This document shows positions 41,607 through 49,360 of a DNA stretch of 64,000 bases, piece after piece. Position 1 is the first letter of the stretch. The number at the start of each line of letters is the position of its first letter. Under the pieces are notes generated by a model. It had not been told where the DNA came from. It saw only the letters and a list, made by a program, of their open reading frames with translations, and ran no database searches. Source of the stretch: Cohnella silvisoli (GTDB lineage: Bacteria > Bacillota > Bacilli > Paenibacillales > Paenibacillaceae); assembly GCF_021190915.1 (NCBI RefSeq), contig NZ_JAIOAP010000006.1, forward strand, positions 248,001 to 312,000. The letters run 5' to 3'. A program made the position numbers and the translations under genes.

Positions 41607-42965
41607 TTATTGTGGAAAGACTTCACGGATAGATGTCTCTACGATAGTTAATGCCTGCTCTAATTGTGGCTGCGTCGTAATTAAAGGCGGCACCAGCGTG
41701 ATTACATTGCCATTTGAAACTTTAAAGCTTAAGCCTTTCTCCATACACCGGTACATGACTTTCTCCGTGCCTTCTATCGCTTTTTCTTTCGTTTGTCTGT
41801 TCGTCACAAGCTCGATCCCTGCAAGCATGCCTTTGACGCGCACATCTCCGATGATTTCATGCCTGTGCATCATCTCCGTAAGCCGATGCTCCAGGAACAC
41901 GCCCATCCGCTCGGCATGGTCAAGCAAGCTGTTATTCTCGATGAATTCAATGGTCGCCAATGCCGCCGCGCAACCTACAGAGCTCTTCTCATGGGTATAA
42001 TGCCCGAGGGATATATCTTGAGCTACATCCAAACCTTCACGCGCGATAATCCCCGCCATCGGGAACACCCCGCCGCCAAATCCTTTGCCGATGACGACGA
42101 TATCCGGCACGATATCATAATGTTCATGAACGAACATTTTACCCGTTCTTCCGAACGCCGTAGGAATTTCGTCGAGTACGAGCAGAACGCCGTATTGATC
42201 GCAAAGCCGACGCAGCCTCTGGAAGTAGGCTTTGGGAGGAATCTGCACATCGGTACTGCGTATCGGCTCCATGATGATCGCTCCGATATCGTCTTCTCTC
42301 TCCAGAATATACTCCAGATAATCAAGGCATTTCGAGCCGCAATCGCCGCAATCGCCTAATATACAGCGGTACGAGTTGTATGGCATCATATGCTCAGTCC
42401 CGGGCAACAACGGACCCATCCGGTTTCGAAATACTCCTTCGCCTCCGACTGAAATCGCATCCAGGCCAGCTCCATGGAATGAATCCCAAGTAGAAATCGT
42501 CTTGAACTTACCCGTTGCTTTCCGGGCAAGCTTCATCGCCAACCCGATGGCTGTCGTGCCTCCCGGCGTCAATAAAACTTTGTTCAAATCTCCCGGGGCA
42601 AGTTCGACCAGCTTCTGTGCCAACTGAACGGCTATCGGACTCGTGTAGCGACGAGGCAAGAACGGGAGTTCGTCCAATTGCCTCTTAACCGCATCAATGA
42701 CATATTTATTCTTATATCCGACTTGATGAACGCTATTGCCGTGAAAATCCATATACTTGCGGCCGTCCATATCCTCTAAATAAATGCCTTCAGCATTCGC
42801 AATGACATTCATGCAAGGCGTCGACATCGACTGATGAAGAAAATAACGGCTGTCTTCCTCTAGTACATCTATCGTTTCCTGGCTTAAATGGGTTTCCTGC
42901 CATTGTTGGCGCTCCATGGATAAATTAATATCCCCTTCGGTTCTTAAAAAGGATTTAATTTCCAC
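41607..42965 (-). CDS. PLP-dependent class-III aminotransferase-fold enzyme, PbfA-like
   Basis: About 452 residues. LLTPGGTTAIGLAMKLARKATG binds PLP phosphate, LVLDEIPTAFGRTGKMF carries the PLP Asp, and VVIGKGFGGGVFPMAG the Schiff-base Lys. A Cys cluster (CGDCGSKC) lies mid-protein. It overlaps phnX by 11 bases, with GTG 42965 eight bases after GGAGG. Enzymes of this fold beside PhnX include PbfA, the (R)-1-hydroxy-2-aminoethylphosphonate ammonia-lyase, which yields phosphonoacetaldehyde, PhnX's substrate. A transaminase acting on 2-aminoethylphosphonate is the alternative. Confidence 0.8.
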   Translation of the reverse strand: MEIKSFLRTEGDINLSMERQQWQETHLSQETIDVLEEDSRYFLHQSMSTPCMNVIANAEGIYLEDMDGRKYMDFHGNSVHQVGYKNKYVIDAVKRQLDELPFLPRRYTSPIAVQLAQKLVELAPGDLNKVLLTPGGTTAIGLAMKLARKATGKFKTISTWDSFHGAGLDAISVGGEGVFRNRMGPLLPGTEHMMPYNSYRCILGDCGDCGSKCLDYLEYILEREDDIGAIIMEPIRSTDVQIPPKAYFQRLRRLCDQYGVLLVLDEIPTAFGRTGKMFVHEHYDIVPDIVVIGKGFGGGVFPMAGIIAREGLDVAQDISLGHYTHEKSSVGCAAALATIEFIENNSLLDHAERMGVFLEHRLTEMMHRHEIIGDVRVKGMLAGIELVTNRQTKEKAIEGTEKVMYRCMEKGLSFKVSNGNVITLVPPLITTQPQLEQALTIVETSIREVFPQ

Positions 42966-43767
42966 AGGGTCCGCCTCCTTCCCTAAGGCGGTTATTAACC
43001 GCTTCGACAATATCAGGCAATTGGGACATGTCTTCAATGACATAATGCGCTCCGCGGTCCATCAGTTGCTGCTTGGCGGCTTCGATTAGATTCCTTAACT
43101 CATTTGCCTCCATCGCATTTGCTTCTTCTACCGTTAAACCTAATATAGAACTGCCTTTAACGACGCCCACCGCCCAAACCCCGGCGTTTCTTGCCTCTTG
43201 CATGTCCGACGCCGTATCTCCGACTTTAATAACCTGCGACGGCATTCCCATATCCAGATGAATGATATTGGCATAAATCATATAAGGATAAGGACGGCCC
43301 TTGCCATTTACCGAATCCGGCGTCAGCCAGTAATCCGGCGCATACCCGTTCTCATTTGCCTTACTAGCAACAATCTTCATCATGGCATCGTTATATCCGG
43401 TTGTCGCGCCGAGCTTCAGGCCATTGCGCCGTAATTGATTGATGACATCTACCACGTGCTCTATCGGATCGGCAAATCGATGCAAGATTGCGAGCAACTT
43501 AGGTTCAAACTCTTCGTGCAAATGATCCACGTCACTGTCTGTATAGGGACGACCCATCCGCTCTTCGAACAGCTTGCCGATTCGAGGCATCTCCAGCATC
43601 TTTTGAATATGATCCCATTTCAGAAGCCCCATCGGAGCGCGTACTTCCTCCATCGTCGGTTCGATCCCCTTGGATCTGAATATGTCCAAGAACACATGAA
43701 CGGGCGCCATGCATCCGTAGTCTACTACAGTTCCTGCCCAATCCATTATGATACCTTGTACCTTCAT
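42955..43767 (-). CDS. phnX: Phosphonoacetaldehyde hydrolase (phosphonatase)
   Basis: 270 residues, HAD superfamily. DWAGTVVDYG holds the nucleophile Asp (replacing DxDGT by DxAGT as in PhnX), PMGLLKWDHIQKML carries the Schiff-base Lys unique to phosphonatase, then TTGYNDAMM (motif II) and KVGDTASDMQEARNAG (motif IV). It splits phosphonoacetaldehyde into acetaldehyde and phosphate in the cytosol. Length normal, key residues all present. Coupled to the aminotransferase-fold gene by overlap. Confidence 0.95.
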   Translation of the reverse strand: MKVQGIIMDWAGTVVDYGCMAPVHVFLDIFRSKGIEPTMEEVRAPMGLLKWDHIQKMLEMPRIGKLFEERMGRPYTDSDVDHLHEEFEPKLLAILHRFADPIEHVVDVINQLRRNGLKLGATTGYNDAMMKIVASKANENGYAPDYWLTPDSVNGKGRPYPYMIYANIIHLDMGMPSQVIKVGDTASDMQEARNAGVWAVGVVKGSSILGLTVEEANAMEANELRNLIEAAKQQLMDRGAHYVIEDMSQLPDIVEAVNNRLREGGGPCGN

Positions 43768-43909
43768 TCTTCTATCAGCTCTTCCATTGTGTGATAATGA
43801 TATGTTGTGACAAAAATAAATTCATCGTGTATAAGTTGTCGCCGCCCGCTCTGAACATTCCGAATCATAGGGGTGCGAAATGGCAACTCTAAGCTGTTCA
43901 CGCGTCCTC

Positions 43910-44866
43910 CTATTGCAACTCAGCCGGGAAAATGGGATTCGACCACGCGGTATTTCCTTCGAAGTCCACACATTCTACGCGTATATATTGCTCTTTCCCC
44001 TCAACCCTGTAAGCTCCTTTAGTTATGGGGGAAGCGTCTTTATTGTATAAAGTGCGACCGTTGAAAGGATGTGTAATGAATTTAATAAACTTCACGGGGG
44101 AGCACTCGATGTGTATGAAGCCATCTTCTACACGGAGGTCAACGATTTCAGGGCCATTCGACGAATAGTAATGACCGCTCTTTAATGCGGAAATAATGGA
44201 TTGTTGCTGCAGCTTCTCCGCTTCAACGCTAACCCATCCGCCGAAAAACTCCGAAATGGCGGTGTCGAATTCCCCGCCATGAGCATCGTCCGCCGCAACC
44301 CCGAACACTTTGCAGCCGTTCTTCAGCAAGTAATCCCAATGGCGAACGCCGTAACCAACCGCTTCATCAAGCTCCGACTGATGGTTGTAGATTTCAACCG
44401 CGAAATATCCCTGAAGCTTCAATAAATCCTCCGGCTTGTTCCTGGACCATTCCGGATGATTCATGATGATCAAGTTTCCTTTAAGCCGCATCTCGTCGAT
44501 CATGCTCTGTATCGTGCTTAAACCTTCATAATCCGGCTTCGCATGTTCTTCGTCATGCTCGAATTCACTATCCGAGTTTAAAGATTTATCGAGCAGCCCG
44601 TGAACATGGTACTGCTGGCCTGTCTTCTGCCAACTCATCTCGCACGCCATTTCATAGCCGTCTAACATAATAAAGCGGTCATCGTCATACGCATCCGACT
44701 TGAAATAAATCTCATGATCGCTCAGACACATAAAATCGTAGCCTTTATCCTTATAAGCGTTCATTACGGCTTCGGGGGTGTACTGCCCATCGCTCCGCGT
44801 GGAATGGGTATGAAGATTGCCTTTATATTTGCGCTTCCGCCCGTCCAAATAGATGATCGATCTCAT
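43910..44866 (-). CDS. PHP-domain metallohydrolase 2 (CehA/McbA-like)
   Basis: About 318 residues with four PHP metal motifs: NLHTHSTRSDG, CLSDHE, IMNHPEW and VAADDAHGG, followed by a beta-rich C-terminal domain (SGHYYSSNGPEIVDLRVEDG). It is a clear paralogue of the next protein. PHP enzymes hydrolyse phosphoesters, phosphodiesters or related bonds with two or three metal ions. ATG 44866 lies two bases after the upstream stop and has GGGGGG about 10 bases ahead. Placed between a paralogue and phnX, it may cut a phosphonate ester after uptake (inference). Confidence 0.85.
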   Translation of the reverse strand: MRSIIYLDGRKRKYKGNLHTHSTRSDGQYTPEAVMNAYKDKGYDFMCLSDHEIYFKSDAYDDDRFIMLDGYEMACEMSWQKTGQQYHVHGLLDKSLNSDSEFEHDEEHAKPDYEGLSTIQSMIDEMRLKGNLIIMNHPEWSRNKPEDLLKLQGYFAVEIYNHQSELDEAVGYGVRHWDYLLKNGCKVFGVAADDAHGGEFDTAISEFFGGWVSVEAEKLQQQSIISALKSGHYYSSNGPEIVDLRVEDGFIHIECSPVKFIKFITHPFNGRTLYNKDASPITKGAYRVEGKEQYIRVECVDFEGNTAWSNPIFPAELQ

Positions 44867-44868
44867 CT

Positions 44869-45846
44869 CTATTCGCCCCCCTGAAGTAAATCCGCCACGA
44901 ATACCGGATTTGACCAAGCTACATTACCTTCGAAATCGATACATTCCACTCGAACGTACTGCATATCCTCTTCAATCGACATTGATGCGAGAGACATTGG
45001 CTCACCATTTTCATAGTTACCGATAAATGGCCCCCTAAGCGGAAAGGCTTTGAACATAATGAATTTGCAAGGCGAGCATTCAATCGTTAGTTGACCGTCT
45101 TCCACTCGCAGATCATATATTTCCGGGCCGCTGCTGGAATAAAAATGGCCCATCTTCAAGTTTTTCACAATTTCCGCATGGGTTAAGGTATCCGATTGAA
45201 CCTGCACCCAGCCCCCGCCGTATTCGGGGATTTTCCAATTCCGATCATGCGCGTGGGAATCGTCCGCCGCGATGCCGAATACTCGTTTGCCGTTCTGCAG
45301 CGCATGATCCCAATAAGCTGCGCCATAAGAACTGGAAGTCGACCATTCCGTAGCATGGTTGTAGATTTCAATGGCAAAATAACGATCGTATTTCACCACG
45401 TCATCGAACCGTGTTAAATGCCATTCCGGGTGGTTGAACACGACCAGATTGCCGTGGGAACGCATCTCATCGATCAGCAGTTGCGGAGAATGTTCTCCTT
45501 CCCAAGGAATTGGGGTGGGAAATGACTGCAAATGACCGAATCTTTCCCGTTCAGGTTCTACGGTAGGATCGTCCAGAACGCCGAAGTGATACCCCGGATC
45601 TTTATCGGGAATAGGATTCAGACCGCCTCTTTCCATCCCGGGAATCGTAATGAAATCCGCAGTATTGAACTCATCCGTTCTCGTATAAATTTCATGATCG
45701 CTTAAACAAATGAAATGATAACCCTTCTCCTTAAAAGCTACGACTACCTGTTCTGCCGGTAACGATCCATCCGACCAAGTCGTATGAAGGTGCAGGTTGC
45801 CTTTATACTTCGTTTTGTTACCGTCCAAATAAATTTTGTTTTTCAC
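44869..45846 (-). CDS. PHP-domain metallohydrolase 1 (CehA/McbA-like)
   Basis: 325 residues; PHP motifs NLHLHTTWSDG, CLSDHE, VFNHPEWH and IAADDSHAHD, and the same C-terminal domain (MGHFYSSSGPEIYDLRVEDG) as the following paralogue. GTG start 45846 eight bases after GGAGGAG. First gene of the block, directly behind the promoter at 45916-45944. No signal peptide, so it works in the cytosol on imported material. Substrate unknown; the neighbouring PbfA-like and PhnX genes suggest a phosphonate ester or amide. Confidence 0.85.
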   Translation of the reverse strand: MKNKIYLDGNKTKYKGNLHLHTTWSDGSLPAEQVVVAFKEKGYHFICLSDHEIYTRTDEFNTADFITIPGMERGGLNPIPDKDPGYHFGVLDDPTVEPERERFGHLQSFPTPIPWEGEHSPQLLIDEMRSHGNLVVFNHPEWHLTRFDDVVKYDRYFAIEIYNHATEWSTSSSYGAAYWDHALQNGKRVFGIAADDSHAHDRNWKIPEYGGGWVQVQSDTLTHAEIVKNLKMGHFYSSSGPEIYDLRVEDGQLTIECSPCKFIMFKAFPLRGPFIGNYENGEPMSLASMSIEEDMQYVRVECIDFEGNVAWSNPVFVADLLQGGE

Positions 45847-45872
45847 AAGATCTCCTCCAGTTACGATGAATT

Positions 45873-45910
45873 TTGTTTTCTTGTGTTTTTAAGTTGTATT
45901 GTGTTGTTTA
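45873..45910. promoter_or_regulatory. TTGT-repeat array, candidate DeoR operator
   Basis: TTGTTTT (45873), TTGTGTT (45881), TTGTATT (45894) and TTGTTTA (45904) lie between the -10 box and the start of the first PHP gene, where a bound repressor would block transcription. It resembles the array at 41568-41606. Confidence 0.4.
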
Positions 45911-45915
45911 TACTC

Positions 45916-45944
45916 ATCATACAGCTTGGAATGAAAGGTTTCAA
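45916..45944 (-). promoter_or_regulatory. Sigma-A promoter of the PHP-phnX block
   Basis: Minus strand TTGAAA (45939-45944), 17 bases, TATGAT (45916-45921). The -35 lies in a 12-bp perfect palindrome TTTCAATTGAAA (45939-45950). Confidence 0.7.
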
Positions 45945-46024
45945 TTGAAATAAAGATATTTAACGATGCGTTTACATAGTTAACAAAATAATAAAAACAC
46001 CAAACACCAAACAACAAACACGCC

Positions 46025-46056
46025 AAAAAGCCCGAAACTCGTCAAGCGTCTCGGGC
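46025..46056 (-). terminator. Terminator after the Rieske gene
   Basis: GCCCGAAAC (46030-46038) / GTCTCGGGC (46048-46056), then TTTTT on the minus strand. It isolates the BMP-Rieske operon from the PHP-phnX block. A run of short ACACCAAAC repeats lies just beyond (45996-46018). Confidence 0.8.
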
Positions 46057-46073
46057 CTTCCTTCAACTGTGTT

Positions 46074-47054
46074 CTATGCCGTTCCGAACGTTACTCCCCA
46101 GTCCTTCAAGCTTTGCCGGTATGCAATACTCATTCGGTCGCACTTCAAGTGCAGTTCCATCTGGAGGTCAAGCGGCAGCAACTCCGGCTTCTGATTTTCC
46201 ACCATGACGCGGTCCTGCTCGATTAAGGTGTCCTGAAACGCAATGAAAGCATCGTCCGGAGCCTCCTTATCGTAATTGCGGGCCTTGAGCATGAAAGCTC
46301 TGCTCTTCTGCTCCGTCATCGGCAGAACCATCAAGAACAGATGGAACATCTCATCATTATCAGGGTTACGTTTGATTAACGCTGCCGTGAACGGTCCATA
46401 CACCTCATAAACATAGTGGCTGTTCATGCTCGTACCTCTGCCGTCCGCATCCGGCTGGAATACGACAATCTCATCCGTTCGAAGCAAGCCGACTTCCTCA
46501 TTCACCCTGTAATCCCGGATTTCCGGGAAACGGCTGTCTCCTAGCAAACCTTCGTGAACGAACATGAGATGCGACACGTCCAAGAAGTTTTCCACGATCC
46601 GGGGCCCGGCAGCAGCGAGCTCGTAAGGTCCCATCAACACGACTTTTAATTCTTCATTCAGATAGGGAAAAAATGCAGGGACGCTGTCCTTCGGAGAGCC
46701 GATACAAATCCAGATGAGTCCGAACCGTTCGATGCATGAATACGTGCTCGCCTTCGCCTTGTCGGGAATAGCCCGCTCAACCGGCAGGGAGGGGATCTTC
46801 ACGCAATCCCCGCACCCATTGTATCGCCACCCATGATAAGCGCATACCAACTCGTCATTTTCCACTCGGCCCAAGGATAAAGGAACTCCCCGGTGTATGC
46901 ACAGATCCTTGAAAGCATGCACGCCCTTGGAGGTCCGGAACAGAACGATTTGTTTCCCGAACAGCATGGTGGAAACCGGTTTGTCATGAAGTTCCGATGA
47001 AAGCAGGGCCGGATACCATTGTTCCAGCAAGGCGGGAGACAAATCTGCCGTCAT
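46074..47054 (-). CDS. Rieske non-heme iron oxygenase, alpha subunit type
   Basis: 326 residues. The Rieske cluster ligands are CIHRGVPLSLG and CAYHGWRYNG (C-x-H, C-x2-H); the mononuclear iron site is FLDVSHLMFVHEG (Asp, His, His), so both centres look complete. Such enzymes hydroxylate or O-/N-demethylate small aromatic or heterocyclic molecules with electrons from a reductase. No reductase gene lies in this window. It follows the BMP-type lipoprotein by 17 bases as a two-gene operon, which hints at a nucleobase-like or heterocyclic substrate (inference). Confidence 0.9.
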   Translation of the reverse strand: MTADLSPALLEQWYPALLSSELHDKPVSTMLFGKQIVLFRTSKGVHAFKDLCIHRGVPLSLGRVENDELVCAYHGWRYNGCGDCVKIPSLPVERAIPDKAKASTYSCIERFGLIWICIGSPKDSVPAFFPYLNEELKVVLMGPYELAAAGPRIVENFLDVSHLMFVHEGLLGDSRFPEIRDYRVNEEVGLLRTDEIVVFQPDADGRGTSMNSHYVYEVYGPFTAALIKRNPDNDEMFHLFLMVLPMTEQKSRAFMLKARNYDKEAPDDAFIAFQDTLIEQDRVMVENQKPELLPLDLQMELHLKCDRMSIAYRQSLKDWGVTFGTA

Positions 47055-47071
47055 GTTGTTAACCCCTTTCG

Positions 47072-48238
47072 TTATTGCGGGATCGTACCGCTAACGCCTT
47101 TGACGAACCAATTGGTCGATAAAATTTCTTCATCCGCGAGCGGCTTGCCGGCTTCGCCATGTACTTTGCCGGCTTGGTCGGTGATCGGTCCCTGGAACAC
47201 TTCGAAAGTACCGTCTATGATTTCTTTTTTCTTCGCTTCGACCAGATCGCGCACGTCTTGCGGCACGTTTTTGCCGAATGGCGCGAGGCTCGTAATTCCC
47301 GTGCTCATAGGACCCCAATACGATTCGGATTTCCACGTTCCGGCCATATACTTTTTAACCGTATCGATGTAGTAAGGACCCCAATCCCATACATTGTTGG
47401 TCAAATAAGTATCGGGAGCGTACTTGCCCATGTCGGAGTCGTTACCGATTCCCCATACCTTCTTCTCGGCGGCGGCCTGAATGCTGGCAGGCGAGTCCTG
47501 ATAAGCAGCGAGAACGTCGACGCCTTTATCCAGCAAGCTTACGGCAGCTTGACGCTCAACCGTCGGATCGAACCACGTGTTGCTCCAGACGACCGATACT
47601 TCCACGTCCGGATTAACGCTTTGCGCCCCAAGGGTGAAAGCATTGATCGTATATACGACTTCCGGGATCGGAAACGCCGCGACGTATCCGATTTTTTTGT
47701 TCTTGGTCATCTTGCCTGCGGTCATTCCGACCAAATATCCGCTTTGATATTCGCGGCCCATATAAGTTCCGAGATTATCTGCAGTTTTGTAACCGGTATT
47801 GTGGAGGAAAATTTTGTCCGGATGTTTCGCGGCTACCGCGATCATCGAATCCATATAGCCAAAGCTGGTACCGATAATAATATCATTCTCTTTCGCCAAG
47901 TCTTCGAATACCCGTTCGGCGTCCGGTCCTTCAGGCACGTTCTCCACGACGGTAGACTTGATTCCGAATTCCTTCTCCATCTCCAGACGGCCCTGATCGT
48001 GCTGGTAAGTCCAGCCCCCGTCTCCGGCAACGCCGATGTACACGAATGCGACCTTAGGCAATGGCATCTCCGAAGCGGAAGCGGATGCGGATGGCGATGC
48101 AGACGGGCTGCTTGAAGCCGGTACGCTTGCGACAGGCTCGCTCGAGCTTGGCGAAGGAGAAACCTCCTCCTTTTTGGAACAAGCGACCGTGACCACCACT
48201 AGCAAAGACAGAACGATTACCCAACCCTTTTTCAGCAT
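47072..48238 (-). CDS. BMP-family ABC substrate-binding lipoprotein (Med/TmpC-like)
   Basis: 388 residues with a lipobox (VTVAC, Cys20), an acidic Ser/Pro linker, then a BMP domain (VAFVYIGVAGDGGWTYQHDQGR, IGTSFGYMDSM, YQDSPASIQAAAEK, GIGNDSDM). BMP proteins bind purine nucleosides and related compounds. No permease or ATPase follows, so it is either an orphan receptor for a transporter elsewhere or a sensor. It is co-transcribed with the Rieske oxygenase behind a well-formed promoter flanked by an inverted repeat. Confidence 0.9.
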   Translation of the reverse strand: MLKKGWVIVLSLLVVVTVACSKKEEVSPSPSSSEPVASVPASSSPSASPSASASASEMPLPKVAFVYIGVAGDGGWTYQHDQGRLEMEKEFGIKSTVVENVPEGPDAERVFEDLAKENDIIIGTSFGYMDSMIAVAAKHPDKIFLHNTGYKTADNLGTYMGREYQSGYLVGMTAGKMTKNKKIGYVAAFPIPEVVYTINAFTLGAQSVNPDVEVSVVWSNTWFDPTVERQAAVSLLDKGVDVLAAYQDSPASIQAAAEKKVWGIGNDSDMGKYAPDTYLTNNVWDWGPYYIDTVKKYMAGTWKSESYWGPMSTGITSLAPFGKNVPQDVRDLVEAKKKEIIDGTFEVFQGPITDQAGKVHGEAGKPLADEEILSTNWFVKGVSGTIPQ

Positions 48239-48282
48239 GTGTGTTTCTCCTCTCTAATCCATGTGGTTTCTCTACTTATTAG

Positions 48283-48327
48283 AAATATATAATTACGTTA
48301 TGTATACGTCAACTTATTTAACGTAAT
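48283..48327 (-). promoter_or_regulatory. Promoter of the BMP-Rieske operon enclosed by an inverted repeat
   Basis: Minus strand TTGACG (48306-48311), 17 bases, TATATT (48283-48288). Perfect 9-bp arms AATTACGTT (48290-48298) and AACGTAATT (48319-48327), centres 29 bp apart, flank the -35 box. That layout suits a dimer or tetramer that shuts the promoter. The 331-bp gap 48239-48569 otherwise holds the spoVR-like fragment at 48421 and no further gene. Confidence 0.6.
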
Positions 48328-48420
48328 TTTTGTTAAAAAGACAATAAAAATGTTCATAAACCCAATTTCGTTACAGAATAAATGATTTAATGTTATTTTA
48401 TATAACACAATATGAAACGT

Positions 48421-48490
48421 GAGAAGATGCTCTTTCTGGCCTCAAATGGAGATCAAGATCAGGACCAAGGGCTGGCTTCAGTCAGCCAGG
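48421..48490 (+). pseudogene. Short degenerate copy of an internal spoVR segment
   Basis: The stretch beginning GAGAAGATGCTC and running through TTTCTGGCCTCA to GGGCTGGCTTCAGTC aligns with spoVR 50138-50211 (GAGGAGATGCTC, TTTCTGGCCTCA, AGGCTGGGCTTCG) with small gaps. It no longer keeps the reading frame. No other part of spoVR is recognisable around it. Confidence 0.5.
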
Positions 48491-48569
48491 GTGTTTCCCA
48501 TCTCATCAATACAAGTGTTAGAAATATAGCGGCTGTGGTACACTGGGAATAAAGAGGATGTTGATTGGC

Positions 48570-48872
48570 ATGTCCATATCGAAAGATATATTGGATCAAA
48601 GCTTCAAGGGGAAATCGATTGTCGAGCTAGATGATCTTGTCCATCTCATTGAAGATCACTTCGGATACCGTGTTCAACTCACCCGCAAAGACGAAGAGTC
48701 ATCCCTGACAGACGAACAGAAGAAAAAGCTGACCTCCATTATTTTCAAAGATCCAGACGTCATTTATCAACTTTCCCAAGCAGAAAAAGATCGGCAGAAA
48801 GGCATCTCAACCTACAGTGACAACGAAGAAGAATTTGCCAAGCTATTGACTGAGATCGCGCATGACAATTAA
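48570..48872 (+). CDS. Putative antitoxin of a RelE/ParE-type pair
   Basis: About 100 residues, no known motif with certainty. Highly charged and helical, with a C-terminal YQLSQAEKDRQKGISTYSDN stretch of the sort that wraps a toxin. The stop overlaps the start of a RelE/ParE-like frame by 11 bases, the normal antitoxin-toxin order. ATG 48570 lies about 12 bases after AGAGG; ATG 48558 directly abuts that site and is less likely. The toxin partner appears broken, so this antitoxin may be an orphan that persists as a protective or regulatory remnant. Confidence 0.6.
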   Translation: MSISKDILDQSFKGKSIVELDDLVHLIEDHFGYRVQLTRKDEESSLTDEQKKKLTSIIFKDPDVIYQLSQAEKDRQKGISTYSDNEEEFAKLLTEIAHDN

Positions 48873-49185
48873 ACGCTACGAGGTACTCTGGACAAGCTAC
48901 GCACGTATCGCACTCGCACAGATGCAGCCGATAAAAGTCGATGCGATGAGCGTCTTCCGATGATCAAATGTCGTATTAGCCTCCGCCCCTGAGAAGAAAG
49001 CTTATGGTATCTCGGATTTTCTCGGCTTTGCATTTAATGGCTATGCTTGGACTCTTATCGGTAATGTCATTATCATCTATAAGATTGATCATACTTTGCA
49101 AGAAGTGTATGTGGATGCTTGTTATTTCGCCAATACCGGCTCTGCGCACCACATCTTTTGGGGAATTGATCCGGATGAAGACTAA
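48862..49185 (+). pseudogene. RelE/ParE-like toxin gene with in-frame stop
   Basis: From ATG 48862 the frame reads TIKRYEVLWTSYARIAL, typical of RelE/ParE toxins, to a TGA at 48961-48963. The same frame then continues without a shift to TAA at 49183-49185, giving WTLIGNVIIIYKIDHTLQEV and ending HHIFWGIDPDED, the usual C-terminal half of such toxins. Total is about 107 codons, but the middle is poorly conserved. One nonsense codon, perhaps with internal losses, disables the gene. Confidence 0.65.
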
Positions 49186-49186
49186 A

Positions 49187-49238
49187 TGCCAAGAATCACA
49201 GTGCCTTAAGGCCTGCTGATCTTGGCATTATTATTTTT
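49187..49238 (+). terminator. Terminator after the toxin-antitoxin remnant
   Basis: TGCCAAGA (49187-49194) / TCTTGGCA (49220-49227) with a further GCCTTAAGGC stem in the loop, then TTATTATTTTT. It lies two bases after the toxin frame ends. Confidence 0.75.
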
Positions 49239-49360
49239 GCTTACGCAGCGGGAGGGATCTAATATGTCGCGATCTTATAATTTGTCAACACACTCCGCCC
49301 CGTTCCCACATATACATAAGGTGGTGAAATTTTTGTTTAGGACAGGGGGCTTGACTTAGC

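Noticed and set aside
41607-42965. Calling the aminotransferase-fold gene PhnW
   Set aside because: PhnW is a class V aminotransferase of about 365 residues; this protein is longer and has class-III motifs, so PbfA-like is the better fit.
36236-45846. C-P lyase (phnGHIJ) pathway
   Set aside because: No gene with phnGHIJ motifs lies in the window; the phosphonate route seen here is the hydrolytic PhnX type.
47159-48115. 318-codon plus-strand frame opposite the BMP lipoprotein
   Set aside because: Opposite a clear lipoprotein gene with signal and family motifs; composition rich in Arg and Phe as expected for a shadow frame.
48961-48963. TGA in the toxin frame read as selenocysteine
   Set aside because: Toxins of this class have no selenocysteine, no SECIS-like hairpin was seen and the surrounding sequence is degraded, so nonsense mutation is simpler.
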